This document shows, piece by piece, positions 1 through 8,489 of a stretch of DNA of 36,529 bases; position 1 is the stretch's first letter; each line of letters begins with the position of its first letter. The position numbers and the translations under genes are program-made. Under the pieces are notes generated by a model. That model saw only the letters and a program-made list of their open reading frames with translations, was not told the origin of the DNA and did no database searches. The stretch comes from Ramicandelaber brevisporus (lineage: Eukaryota > Kickxellomycota > Ramicandelaberales > Ramicandelaberaceae), in NCBI GenBank assembly GCA_025201865.1, contig MU602820.1, forward strand, positions 1-36,529, written 5' to 3'.

Positions 1-105
1 GAGCTAGCTCTCATCCTCTCGATGCTCTTTGCCGCCACAATATGCTGTCCATTCAGTCGAATTGGTTTGTATGGGTATATTGAGGCTTTTCAAAAAGTTC
101 AATTA
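1..105 (+). CDS. Possible C-terminal end of an off-window gene
   Basis: Frame 1 of the plus strand is open from the first base to a TAA at about 103-105. It reads as a short hydrophobic stretch (LALILSMLFAATICC) followed by a mixed tail, which could be the end of a membrane protein running in from the left and converging on verprolin. Only about 34 codons are visible and no family is recognisable, so this may be chance. Low confidence. Confidence 0.2.
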
Positions 106-206
106 TAATATGCATTTTTCTCATTCAATGGATTATCTCCGGATCCAAGCGGATTTGCTCAAATACTTTTAAAAAAGAAAAAACACTTGGAAGTAGCTTG
201 CGGTAT

Positions 207-1822
207 TTAATACTCGACTGGCCCACCATATGAACGGCCGCTGCGATAGCGAAGCTGCTGCTGGACAAATCTCCGCGGCTTTGGCAATTCTGCAGGGGCA
301 TGGAATGTCCACGGACCGTCTCTAACTGGCACCTGCTGTGGCGGTGATTGTGCCTGTGCTGGTCTTGCTGATGGCTGAGATGACTGTCTTGGTGGGAGAG
401 GAACTGGTGCAGATGGAGGAGGCAATGGCGGGAGTGGAGGTGCCGCATTTGCAGTGTTAGTGGCAATAGCAGGAGAACCGACATTCATTCTAGCATTTGA
501 CGGGCGCGTCCGTAGAGGTGGTGCGCCAGCTGGGAGTGGAGGAGGCGGCGGTGGAGGAGGAGGAGTCTGTGGCGGGGTCAGCTGATGAGATGGAATTCTC
601 GGCGGAGGCATCGTTGGTGGTCTTAATGGGGATGAGCCTTGCCGAGTCGGGCTGGCCGGAAGAGGAGTGGCTGGAGATGGAGATGGGGTGGGGTTGGCTA
701 GAGGAGAAGAAGGCCGCTGATGCTGGTCCGGCTGATGCTGATGTCTTTGCTGCTGAAACTGATCCAATAGATGCTTTGGTTTGGCTTTGGGAACAGGGGG
801 TGGAGGTGGTTTCTTCTTTTGCGCAGCCAATGCGGCCAAATCGGACTGAGATGATCTGGCACCAAGAGAGGATGGACGTGCAAAGGGAGGGGATGGAACT
901 GAATGCGATCCTTGAACTGGTGGAAGTGGTGCTGATGGTGGCGTGGCTAACGATGGACGTGAGTTTGATGCAGGAAGTCTACTGGTGCCAGCCAATGTTG
1001 GCGGAATTGCCGGACGAGAAGAGGAGGATGATGGAAAGGCTGGAGCAGTTCCGAATCCAGCTGGAGGAGGTGGTGGTGGAGGTGGTACTGTGGGAACTGC
1101 TGGCAACGCTGAGGATGGACGTCCTGGAAGTGGTGCTGCAGGCGGCTTAGCTGGAGCCCTACCAAAACCGCTCTGAGCATTATCGGCACTACTGTCATTC
1201 GATTGAGCTTCTCTTCCAATATTCACGCCGCCTGGTCTGCCGCGTAACTTTGGCATTCCACCCGCAAACAATCCACCGAGATTGGGCGGTTTAAACGACT
1301 GTTGGTCGCTTGTTTGGGTCGTGCTGGGAACAGCTGGAGGTCGGGAGAGTGTTGATGGAGCTGATGGAGCTGATGGTGGAGGGATTGGTGGTCGTGCCGT
1401 GCCTCCTCCGATGCCACTGCTGCTGTTTCCGTTTGTCTGTGGACGTGGTGGCATGGCCATTGGTGGACGAGCTGATGCAAATCCGCCGCCGCCGCCGCCG
1501 CTGCTGCCTTTGCCGGCGCCATCTGCAATCATTAATAAACATGAACAGTGTCAGAAAAGACGAAAGAAAGGAAAGGAAAGGAAAGCAACATTGGTCAATG
1601 TCAGTGTATTCGTGTATTAATGAATGTAATTGTGCGCTCATCGCTGTTGCATTGAGTAGGCGCGTCATGAGTAGTAGTGTGATGCAGCAGGCAAGTAAGC
1701 AAGCAGAGAGGAAGGAGTGAGACAAACATACCTAGGACAGGAGCCGACCGATCATTAGTGACGGTAGACTTCAGCCTCTTACCCTTTTGGATCTGCTCCA
1801 ACAGGGCATTGCGTGAAGCCAT
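207..1822 (-). CDS. VRP1: Verprolin/WIP-family actin regulator, two exons
   Basis: Gene model: complement(join(207..1522,1732..1822)), 468 aa. Exon 1 encodes a WH2 actin-binding motif (LLEQIQKGKRLKSTVTNDRS, residues about 7-26). The intron runs 1731 to 1523, with donor GTATGT and acceptor TTGCAG. Joining restores the frame through an Asp codon (RSAPVL-D-GAGKG), as in WIP proteins where the WH2 is followed by a Gly-rich stretch. The middle is very proline-rich, with several polyproline runs suited to profilin and SH3 binding. The C-terminus (DGPWTFHAPAELPKPRRF) resembles the WASP-binding motif of WIP/verprolin. In this family the protein couples WASP (Las17) to Arp2/3-driven actin assembly at endocytic sites. 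The exon 2 frame has its own Met at 1532, but starting there would lose the WH2 domain and lies inside the intron. Family assignment is strong; the exact splice is inferred. Confidence 0.85.
1523..1731 (-). other. Spliceosomal intron of the verprolin gene
   Basis: 209 bp, GTATGT donor, TTGCAG acceptor, phase 1. A TTAAT-containing stretch lies about 10 bases before the acceptor and could be the branch site. Splicing joins the WH2 exon in frame to the Gly/Pro-rich exon. Confidence 0.8.
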
Positions 1823-2229
1823 AGTTTACTGCTGCAAATAAAAGACGTTTGTTCGTTTCTGGATGAGCTTCTGTTTCGACAAACCGTGTCACAAGCGAGT
1901 CGATTGTATACGTCTGTCGCAACTCACGTCGGTAGATGATGATGAGGGAAGGAAATATAAGAAAAAAAAGAAAACGGCGCTTTTCGAAAGAAAAGGAAGC
2001 TGCGAGAGAAACCAACAGCAACAACAGCGACAACAACAAAAAGAGAATGAAAAAGAGGCAAAGTTCAGGCCAGCCAACAGCATCTACCACAGAATTCATC
2101 GAATACATCAAATTCATGCCAACTCGTAAGACGGTTTCTTGGCATGTGGCTTGGCATAGATATTGCAATTACTTGTGAAAGTATAAAGCAGTTAAGAAGT
2201 GTATGAAAAGTAAATTAAGTGTAAGTGAG
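1823..2229 (-). promoter_or_regulatory. Verprolin upstream region
   Basis: A 407-bp gap between the verprolin start and the end of the FYR-domain gene. On the verprolin strand it is pyrimidine-rich. Hydrophobic frames here (minus 1779-2168) are a by-product of T/C-rich sequence and run out of frame into verprolin exon 1. No recognisable gene; it probably holds the promoter and 5' leader. Confidence 0.45.
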
Positions 2230-3930
2230 CTAGTCGTAGTCAATGCTGTCATCCATTGCATCATCTTCTTGCCCAGTTTCTGATTCGAGATAGCCATCAA
2301 CGCCATTATACATTGCCGTGTTCTCAGCTTGATCAGCTGGAATTTCGCTCGCTTGTTGCTGCTGTTGTTCCTGTTCCTGCTGCTCTTGCTGCTCCTGTTC
2401 TTGCTCTTGTTCTTGTTGTCCCTGTTCCTGTTCCTGCTGCTCTGGCTGCTCTTGTTGTTCCTGCTCTGGCTGCTCTTGTTGCTGACCAGAACCAGAGCCT
2501 CTTCTCCGCTTTCTTCCAGCTGCTGCTGCCACTATACTATTTTCATCCGATCCTCCAAATGACACTGCTTTTGCTGTGGTTGCTGCGTGTGAAACCTGTG
2601 CCTTAACATGCTTTGGATCCATTGCGATAAAATTCTGCGGCACATAATTGGGACACTTTTCAACATTGGGCAAGTCCTGTATCATTTTGGCAATTGTGGC
2701 ATGAGTTAATCCAAATAGATCAGGTCCACTAATTGAGTTTGAAGCCTCCTTCTTGCGAACGGCATTAACCTGGCGAACAACTTTACTCCATGCGCCAGTA
2801 GCTGATGCCCATTCAATCGGTTTGTCTGGGCAATCTTCGGCCACTACGCGGAAGAGCGGCTGATTGCCTCCATCCAGTATAGTGCAGGTGTACAGGACAT
2901 GCTTATCAGGCGTTATCATTGAGCCAAACAGACGTTGGATACTGTAGCCGGCTGGATAAATGTACCGATCGCTGTGATAGCTTGGTCTATCAAATACAAC
3001 CTCACCCAGCGATAGCACTTTGATGACACCAATCATTACTGGGAGAATATACGTGCCATCGGCATTGCGATCAACTGGCTGAACACTGCGTGGACCACGC
3101 ATTGTAATCACTCTTGATCTTGACAGCTTGGTTGAAGTGGACGCACCGGCTGACTTCTGCTCAGCGGATAAGTCTGCCGGCGATGGCATCTGTCCACCTG
3201 CACGCAACTGAGGAGTATACTGCGCTTGCTGCATCGAACCTGGCTGATTCTGAGACGCTGGTGGCTGTTGCTGCTGTTGTGGCTGATGCTGCTGTTGCAT
3301 TACAGCTTGTTCAGGGATTGGATAATTCAAGTTCCCTGATGGCAGTCCAAATGGCAAAGGCACTAAATCATGCTGACATTGTGTGATTGAGTCCATAGTT
3401 ATATACGGTCCATTCTTCATTCTATCATCGACTTGTGTAGTGTTCATGTCGTTCTCATTCTCATAATCATTCTCATCATCAGATCCATAATCATAGTGTG
3501 CCAATGATGCATAAGACTCTGCCAACTGCTCTCCAATACTGCTGCCCGCAGCACCTCCGTCAAACTGTACTAACTTCGCCTTGACATCTGCTGTGCTAAT
3601 CCTACTTAACGCTGAGTTTGATACTGAGGTTACAATATCCGCAGCGTGTTCTTGCACAAATCTGGTTAGATATGCTAGACGAGTGATGAGCAAGTTGCGC
3701 TCATACTCAGCCTCTTCAATCTGCTGGCCGAGCTTCTCAATCTGACGTCCATACCTATCCGACTGCTCAATGGCCTCAGTGAGCTGTTCGTTCGCTTTGG
3801 CGTAGCTGTTCATCGACACCATGTGCACTCGTTTGGAAGACAAGGAAGCTGAACCGGCGCCAGTGCCCATAGCCGCTGAGACATCGTCGCCGACATCAAC
3901 GAAGCTGCTCGTGTCTACCGTCATCGTCAA
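2230..3930 (-). CDS. FYRN/FYRC-domain nuclear protein, TBRG1-like
   Basis: 566 aa, single exon. Residues about 40-75 form a coiled coil (ERNLLITRLAYLTRF) like the helical N-terminal part of TBRG1/NIAM. Residues about 288-428 carry adjacent FYRN and FYRC modules: GVIKVLSLGEVVFDRPSYHS, then YIYPAGYSIQRLFGSM, a short strand region with LYTCTILDGG and LFRVVAEDCP, and a C-terminal helix containing ISGPDLFGLTHATIAKMIQ. FYR modules occur in chromatin proteins such as KMT2/trithorax and TBRG1. With no SET, PHD or JmjC domain, TBRG1-like is the best match. The C-terminus has a basic KRRRGSG patch, then a long Gln/Glu repeat (about residues 475-530), then an acidic tail. A nuclear chromatin-linked role is inferred. 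A second ATG lies two codons in. Confidence 0.8.
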   Translation of the reverse strand: MTMTVDTSSFVDVGDDVSAAMGTGAGSASLSSKRVHMVSMNSYAKANEQLTEAIEQSDRYGRQIEKLGQQIEEAEYERNLLITRLAYLTRFVQEHAADIVTSVSNSALSRISTADVKAKLVQFDGGAAGSSIGEQLAESYASLAHYDYGSDDENDYENENDMNTTQVDDRMKNGPYITMDSITQCQHDLVPLPFGLPSGNLNYPIPEQAVMQQQHQPQQQQQPPASQNQPGSMQQAQYTPQLRAGGQMPSPADLSAEQKSAGASTSTKLSRSRVITMRGPRSVQPVDRNADGTYILPVMIGVIKVLSLGEVVFDRPSYHSDRYIYPAGYSIQRLFGSMITPDKHVLYTCTILDGGNQPLFRVVAEDCPDKPIEWASATGAWSKVVRQVNAVRKKEASNSISGPDLFGLTHATIAKMIQDLPNVEKCPNYVPQNFIAMDPKHVKAQVSHAATTAKAVSFGGSDENSIVAAAAGRKRRRGSGSGQQQEQPEQEQQEQPEQQEQEQGQQEQEQEQEQQEQQEQEQQQQQASEIPADQAENTAMYNGVDGYLESETGQEDDAMDDSIDYD

Positions 3931-3985
3931 GAATCAAGGAAAGGCTGCGAGAAATCTATTCAAAAAGAAAAGAAAAAGAAAGAGA

Positions 3986-4020
3986 AACAACAACAACAAC
4001 AACAATAACAACAACAACAA
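3986..4020. repeat. (AAC)n microsatellite in the 5' leader of the FYR gene
   Basis: About eleven near-perfect AAC/AAT units just upstream of the FYR-domain start codon and 28 bp from the transposable-element insertion. Confidence 0.9.
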
Positions 4021-4047
4021 TGTAAAATACGCAGGGAAGAGAAGCAC

Positions 4048-4055
4048 CAATTAAT
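4048..4055. repeat. Left target-site duplication (CAATTAAT)
   Basis: Exact copy of 5256-5263, directly abutting the left TIR. Confidence 0.75.
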
Positions 4056-5255
4056 GGGAAGGGGTTATTGCACCTCGGTGGGATGCAATAGCCCCTCCCC
4101 GATGCAAATCCGTCTGTTTAGGGCGAATCCGGCTCGCATAAAGAGCATATTGACCCCCATGCTTGTTAGAACAATGGCCACCAATAAAGGTATTGCCACC
4201 TTGGCCGAATACAGCTTCGCTATATTCGGAGAATTGGGGCAAGGGCTGACCGGTGGACGAGGCAGGAAACCTACCCGTCAGATAATGGGGACAATGCGCC
4301 AACAGCGAGCAACTTGCATCTTGGTCAGCATTCTTGAAATCAAGAAAGTGTGCGATACGAAACGGCCGACCGAACGAGTCGAAAGAGTAACCAGACAGAC
4401 AGACAGACAGAGACACCGAACGGAAACCTCTAGACAACAGCAGGAGCAGTGGGATGCGGTGCGACCAGAAGACGAGGACAGCTTGAAAGAAAAGAAGAAA
4501 ATGGGAGAAACAATAGGTTTGTGATGGAAGGAAAGGAAAGAAGGGAGAAGGAAATGTGGCAAGCATGCCTTGTCTCGAAGCATCAAAGTGTACGGCTGAA
4601 CCATCGGCATAACACAGACCAGGCTGAGTGAACGAATCCATTGCGGTGTCACCAAAAAAAAAAACAGAAGAAAGATTCGTATGTTACTCGTCAGTCCAAT
4701 GAAAAATAACGAACAAACGCGAATGCGGCACACCGTGGCAGACGACAATCCGAAATCCCGGCACGGCTCCAAGCGGCTGGAGGTTGCCATAGGCTGCAAG
4801 AAGGCTTGACAAGATATCGCGCATCTTAGTGTGTTGGTCATTCAGTACACCAATGCAAAACAACGCATAAGACGCCTTCTCGCCAAATGATGAATCCAGC
4901 TGTGTAAGCTGCCCTGTAGCCAGTGGACTGACGAGCTCATATACCTACTCGAGAAGTTCAAGCACGCGGGGTGCGCTGGTCGCCATTGATGTGTGGATAC
5001 AAGTCAGTTCGAGAAGAGTGCTGTTGCAAACAATGATGTTAAAAGTATAAAGTACTGAAAGTGGTGAGGAGAAGAAATATCGACTTCAAGGTATTCTGGG
5101 CAGATTGATACGTTTAGGTCAGAAGCCAGGGGGAGGCGCTATTGCCGTAATCTATATTGCCTCCCTGGTAAAAAATTAAAACATTTTGTTTTCAGGTTAT
5201 TGCGCCTCGAATTGCACCTCACGGGGCGCATTTTGGGGCGCAATAACCCCTCCCT
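4056..5255. mobile_element. 1.2-kb TIR element with 8-bp target-site duplication
   Basis: The 8-mer CAATTAAT occurs at 4048-4055 and again at 5256-5263. The 1,200 bp between them begin and end with inverted repeats: reading inward, both ends contain AGGGGTTATTGC, and the outer 21 positions match at 17 without gaps. Each end is also a fold-back. The left end repeats its terminus in inverse orientation (4060-4072 with 4084-4096). The right end has a perfect 12-bp inverted repeat (5195-5206 with 5237-5248). An 8-bp duplication with short TIRs is the hallmark of hAT-type and a few other cut-and-paste families. No transposase was recognised, so it is probably a non-autonomous copy. It separates the NAD(H) kinase stop codon from the next gene, which before insertion would have been about 120 bp apart. 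Confidence 0.75.
4062..4985 (-). pseudogene. Coding-like sequence inside the TIR element, unresolved gene model
   Basis: On the minus strand, ATG at 4985 opens MATSAPRVLELLE, then TAG. The same frame then continues for about 77 codons (including LTQLDSSFGEKASYALFCIG and MRDILSSLLAAYGNL) to a TAA near 4687. The 21 bases that include the TAG begin GT and end AG, and removing them keeps the frame. Further down come a short stretch with LCYADGSAVHFDASRQG, a T-rich segment, a Cys-rich piece (NADQDASCSLLAHCPHYLTG) and a hydrophobic segment (KVAIPLLVAIVLTSMG) whose stop lies in the TIR. It could be a decayed or intron-rich captured gene. No family was recognised and the exon joins are unproven. Confidence 0.3.
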
Positions 5256-5263
5256 CAATTAAT
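5256..5263. repeat. Right target-site duplication (CAATTAAT), overlapping the NAD(H) kinase stop codon
   Basis: Exact copy of 4048-4055. On the minus strand it covers the last two bases of the final Asp codon and the TAA stop of the kinase gene, so the duplication left the coding sequence intact. Confidence 0.75.
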
Positions 5264-6464
5264 CATAGCGCTGAGCACCAAAGCGCTGGTTAAACTTGAG
5301 AAGATTGTTCAAGTCGGTCACCCAGTCGATTCCATGTTGCATTCTGCTCATGCATGGCACAGTGTGTGGCGAGACAGCAACTTCCAAATAGTCAGTCTTG
5401 TTCATCATTACGCCTTCGCGGCCATCCGCCGACACCTCCACAGTTCCTCTGGCATCTGCTGACGACTGGATACGGATGCGACAGTCAAGTGGCAGCACAA
5501 TCGGTCGGAACGATAGAGAACGCGGGCAAACTGGTGTCAATGTGATGGCCTCGACAGACGGATGCAAGATTGGTCCGCCAGCCGATAACGAATACGCTGT
5601 TGAGCCAGTTGGCGTCGACACCAGTACACCATCCGCAACTCCCGTTGTCAGAAACTCACCATCCACGAAACAGTTCACCGACGCAAGATGCGGGAAGTGG
5701 CCACGGTGAACCAGCGCGTCATTCAGCACCAAGAACCTGTTTCTGATTTCGCCAGTTTCGCCATTGTGCAAGTTTCCTTCCAATCTCATTCTTTGCAGCA
5801 CATCTACACCGCCGTTCAGCAATGTGTCCAATGCAGGCTTGTAGTTATCAATGTTCAGCGGCAGTAAGAACCCGACTGTGCCCATTGAGAACGATACAAC
5901 CGGCGGATGGTCCTTTTCAAACAACGAGGAAATGTGCAGAATGGTACCATCTCCACCAAATGTGACGATGAAATCTGTAATTCTCGAGTACTCTGCGACT
6001 CCATCATCTTCACTAACTACGTGAGCAAAGCTGAGGTCATCGGCGCACTGTTGGAAGACGGACGGCTCGACAATGACGTTGATGCCACGCTCGAAATGGA
6101 GCCATTTTGCAACTTTAATCAGAGCGTGCTGGGCACGAGCATCGCCAGGCTTTTTGATTAAGAGAGCATTACGGGGAGAATGCTGCCATTGCAGGCGGGC
6201 ACTGCTGCCTGGGCGATGCAGTCGATCGCGGAAATGGCTTTGTTTGGCTGCAGTGGATGAGTTATCGGCGGGGATGGGCACATATTCTGGCAACAGTCGG
6301 CGGCGCAGTAACGAAGTGCGAAGAGGCGTTCGACTTCTGCTGAAGACTGTAGAGGTTGTGCTGAACGAGGCGACCGCTGTTGCTGTTACTGTTGGTGTTG
6401 GAGTAGATCGCGAGATGGCTTGTATAGTCACGCGTCGTCCTGGCGCTGCAAGCAAAGTCAGCAT
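5259..6464 (-). CDS. POS5: Mitochondrial NAD(H) kinase, POS5-like
   Basis: 401 aa from ATG 6464. The frame is open 60 codons further upstream, but that stretch is AT-rich leader, while the internal Met gives a typical presequence (MLTLLAAPGRRV, rich in Arg/Ser/Thr and lacking acidic residues). The enzyme phosphorylates NAD or NADH with ATP to make NADP(H). Diagnostic motifs: TFGGDGTILH (about residues 166-175), the MGTVGFLLP segment, FLVLNDALVHRG, and the Gly-rich loop STPTGSTAYSLSAGGP (about 282-297) that forms the nucleotide site. The predicted matrix location points to the POS5 branch, which supplies mitochondrial NADPH for antioxidant defence and iron-sulfur work; preference for NADH over NAD cannot be read from sequence. 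Its 3' UTR now comes from the transposable element inserted at its stop codon. Confidence 0.9.
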   Translation of the reverse strand: MLTLLAAPGRRVTIQAISRSTPTPTVTATAVASFSTTSTVFSRSRTPLRTSLLRRRLLPEYVPIPADNSSTAAKQSHFRDRLHRPGSSARLQWQHSPRNALLIKKPGDARAQHALIKVAKWLHFERGINVIVEPSVFQQCADDLSFAHVVSEDDGVAEYSRITDFIVTFGGDGTILHISSLFEKDHPPVVSFSMGTVGFLLPLNIDNYKPALDTLLNGGVDVLQRMRLEGNLHNGETGEIRNRFLVLNDALVHRGHFPHLASVNCFVDGEFLTTGVADGVLVSTPTGSTAYSLSAGGPILHPSVEAITLTPVCPRSLSFRPIVLPLDCRIRIQSSADARGTVEVSADGREGVMMNKTDYLEVAVSPHTVPCMSRMQHGIDWVTDLNNLLKFNQRFGAQRYD

Positions 6465-7330
6465 CTTGCAAAGCTGCTGTTGATAACAAAGTTGAAAACG
6501 AAATTTTGATGTGAAAAAAGATAAGAAAAAATAACAAAAAAATATTTTTGATGGCAAATCTACGCCGAAACGAGAGTTGATTGGTGAGGCTAATGTTTCA
6601 CCGCAATCAATTACATCACACGTCCGACCAAACGTTCCACCCAATTACCATTAGCGTCCAGCTTGATGATGATTTGGTACCAAACTATTCCGCTGGGGGG
6701 GGGGAGAAGAGAATGGGGAGTGGTTGATCTAAGCCCTACCGAGAAGAACACATGCGCCACTCATTTTGCTTCTCCCAATGTCAGAAATTAGATCGTAGGA
6801 GCTGCATTTGTATTTGTGCGCTTGTGTGAGTGTGTGAGTGTGTGACAAGCTATTTTTGGGGAGGGGATGTGGATGTTCGACCTATTCTTGTTAGAAAGCG
6901 CACTCAGTGAGCTGTGACTGGTTAACGGATGAGACAGTGCCTCAGCGAAGAAAAGTGTATTAAAAGCTGCGCAGCCTCTCGCTTGTGCTGCCCTGCACAA
7001 CAGCCACGACAGCCCTGTTTGTTACACATACACACACACACTAGCTCTCTTTTGCTCACCTGATTCATTAGTTTTCTTTTTTGCTTCGACGACTGTTAGA
7101 AGACCTTGTACTACAAACATCCTCTGTTGTGGCTTATTAAGCTCTCGTCCTCCTCAATATCTTCGGTTCACCTTTTCTCCAGTACATTTTGTGTGTTCTT
7201 GTGTGTGTGCATTCGTTCCTTTATTTGTGTGCAGACCTACACACCATCGCCTCACATTTACATTCACAGCCACATCCACACATCTCTCTCCTATCCTCCT
7301 CCCAAAAATACACTGCCAAGGCTCTCTTGC

Positions 7331-7397
7331 CATACTGCCATACTACCATACTTCCATACTACCATACTTCCATACTTCTATATTTCCATATTTCCAT
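7331..7397. repeat. CCATACTT-type short tandem repeat
   Basis: About nine degenerate copies of an 8-9 bp unit (CCATACTTC, CCATACTAC) decaying at the right end into TTTCCATA. Confidence 0.85.
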
Positions 7398-7530
7398 CGA
7401 ACAGAGCTGCCAGCTGTCAATTGTTTTTTTTTGTTGCTTTTTTGCTTCTAAAGTTTGACAAGCATTGAGTGTTGATCACAGTCAAATCGACGTACGTGCA
7501 GCCGCTCAACTCCCTTGTTCTTGCATCTAG

Positions 7531-7577
7531 CTCTCTCTCTCTCTCTCCCTCTCTCTTTCTCTCTCTATCTCTCTCTC
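7531..7577. repeat. (CT)n microsatellite
   Basis: Nearly pure CT dinucleotides with a few interruptions, about 220 bp upstream of the next start codon. It may act as a pyrimidine-rich promoter element. Confidence 0.85.
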
Positions 7578-7796
7578 GCAGTTGCATTATTTGACTGTGA
7601 TTCCCAGACTTTACGAATTTGCCACTGTCGTTTGTGCGTGCGTGCTTCCTCTTCTTCTTCTTAACTTTCCGTTTCCATTACTGCCACAAAACTCCATTTC
7701 CAAACACCCACGCGGGAACACAGCCGCAGTATCCTTCTATCAACTTTACCATAGTCTTTTTATTGTTATTGTTATAGTTTTTAAGCAAACGACAGC

Positions 7797-8489
7797 ATGC
7801 GGCTCTGTTTGAACAAGGCTACATCTGCTGCCGCGGTCCTCTACAGCGTTGCAGCGCTCCTCCTGACTGTGCCATCCAGTCTTGCACAAGGCACATCCAG
7901 CGGCGGCGCATCAGCAACTACAATCACGGTGACATCAACCTTCACCCGCACTATTACCGAGCCCGGCTCCGGTGCAACTTCCACAATCACTCGCACCATC
8001 ACCCAAACCATCCCAACCACCGTTGTATCCACGTTCACTACGACCCAAGTCTCCACCCAGCTGTCCACAATCACATCTATGCTCACAACCTCATACACTA
8101 CAACTGCCACTGCAACCCAAACAAAAACTCAAGTCGATACCGTCACGAAAACCGCAACCAAAACCATTACTGCAACAACCACACTTCCCCCAATTCCACC
8201 GCCGTTCACCAACGAAACGTCGACGGATGGTAGCAGCGGATCAATGTCGTTTACGGCACGGATTGTCGTCACGGCGATTGGATCAATTCTGGCAACGGCG
8301 CTGGTGATGCTGGCAGGATTCTGGGTGTACTTGAGAAAGCTGGCACCAGAGGATTACTCGGCGTATGCAAATACGTGGAAGATCAGCAGCGTGCATGGAC
8401 GTCGGAAGCATCGGAGTGCATACGTGGGATCGGTGAGCTCTAACAGCGATAGTCCTGACGTCTTCCGTGGACTGCACGAAGACCATTAG
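7797..8489 (+). CDS. Thr-rich single-pass membrane protein, wall-sensor/mucin-like
   Basis: 230 aa. Signal peptide at residues 1-31 (hydrophobic AAVLYSVAALLLTVPSSLAQ, likely cleaved after SLAQ). Residues about 32-135 are almost all Thr/Ser with Val/Ile (TSTFTRTITEP, TQTIPTTVVSTFTT), a typical O-mannosylated rod. A PPIPPP hinge and one Asn-glycosylation sequon (NET) follow. A transmembrane helix lies at about 152-178 (IVVTAIGSILATALVMLAGF), then a cytosolic tail of about 50 residues with RRKHR next to the membrane and Ser/Asp-rich sequence. This architecture matches fungal Mid2/Wsc-type stress sensors, but no WSC Cys-rich domain is present and the sequence itself identifies no family. Role inferred from architecture only. 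Confidence 0.8.
   Translation: MRLCLNKATSAAAVLYSVAALLLTVPSSLAQGTSSGGASATTITVTSTFTRTITEPGSGATSTITRTITQTIPTTVVSTFTTTQVSTQLSTITSMLTTSYTTTATATQTKTQVDTVTKTATKTITATTTLPPIPPPFTNETSTDGSSGSMSFTARIVVTAIGSILATALVMLAGFWVYLRKLAPEDYSAYANTWKISSVHGRRKHRSAYVGSVSSNSDSPDVFRGLHEDH

Larger units (their letters stand above)
6465..7796. promoter_or_regulatory. Long divergent intergenic region, repeat-rich
   Basis: 1.3 kb between divergently transcribed NAD(H) kinase and the Thr-rich membrane protein. It contains a run of ten G near 6695, GTGTGTGA repeats near 6820, CA-rich and CT-rich stretches, and the tandem repeats listed separately. No ORF here has family resemblance. The pyrimidine-rich strand leading into the plus gene fits a promoter and 5' leader. 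Confidence 0.5.

Noticed and set aside
497-1720. Several plus- and minus-strand ORFs overlapping verprolin
   Set aside because: They are shadows of the proline-rich repeats in other frames; only the spliced minus-strand frame has family motifs.
1779-2168. 129-codon hydrophobic minus-strand ORF upstream of verprolin
   Set aside because: It is out of frame with the WH2 exon and its hydrophobicity comes from a pyrimidine-rich leader.
2256-2606. Leu/Val-rich plus-strand ORFs opposite the FYR gene
   Set aside because: They are antisense readings of the Gln/Glu repeat.
4051-4641. Single 196-codon minus-strand CDS starting MDSF within the TIR element
   Set aside because: It runs through T-rich stretches that read as poly-Phe/Leu and ends in the TIR and duplication. 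More protein-like pieces lie in other frames, so a continuous CDS is unlikely.
4048-5263. piggyBac-type insertion at TTAA
   Set aside because: TTAA is present in the duplicated 8-mer, but treating it as the target puts the TIRs out of register; the 8-bp duplication aligns the ends without gaps.
7331-7577. CRISPR-like array
   Set aside because: Units are 2-9 bp with no spacers, in a eukaryotic promoter; these are simple repeats.
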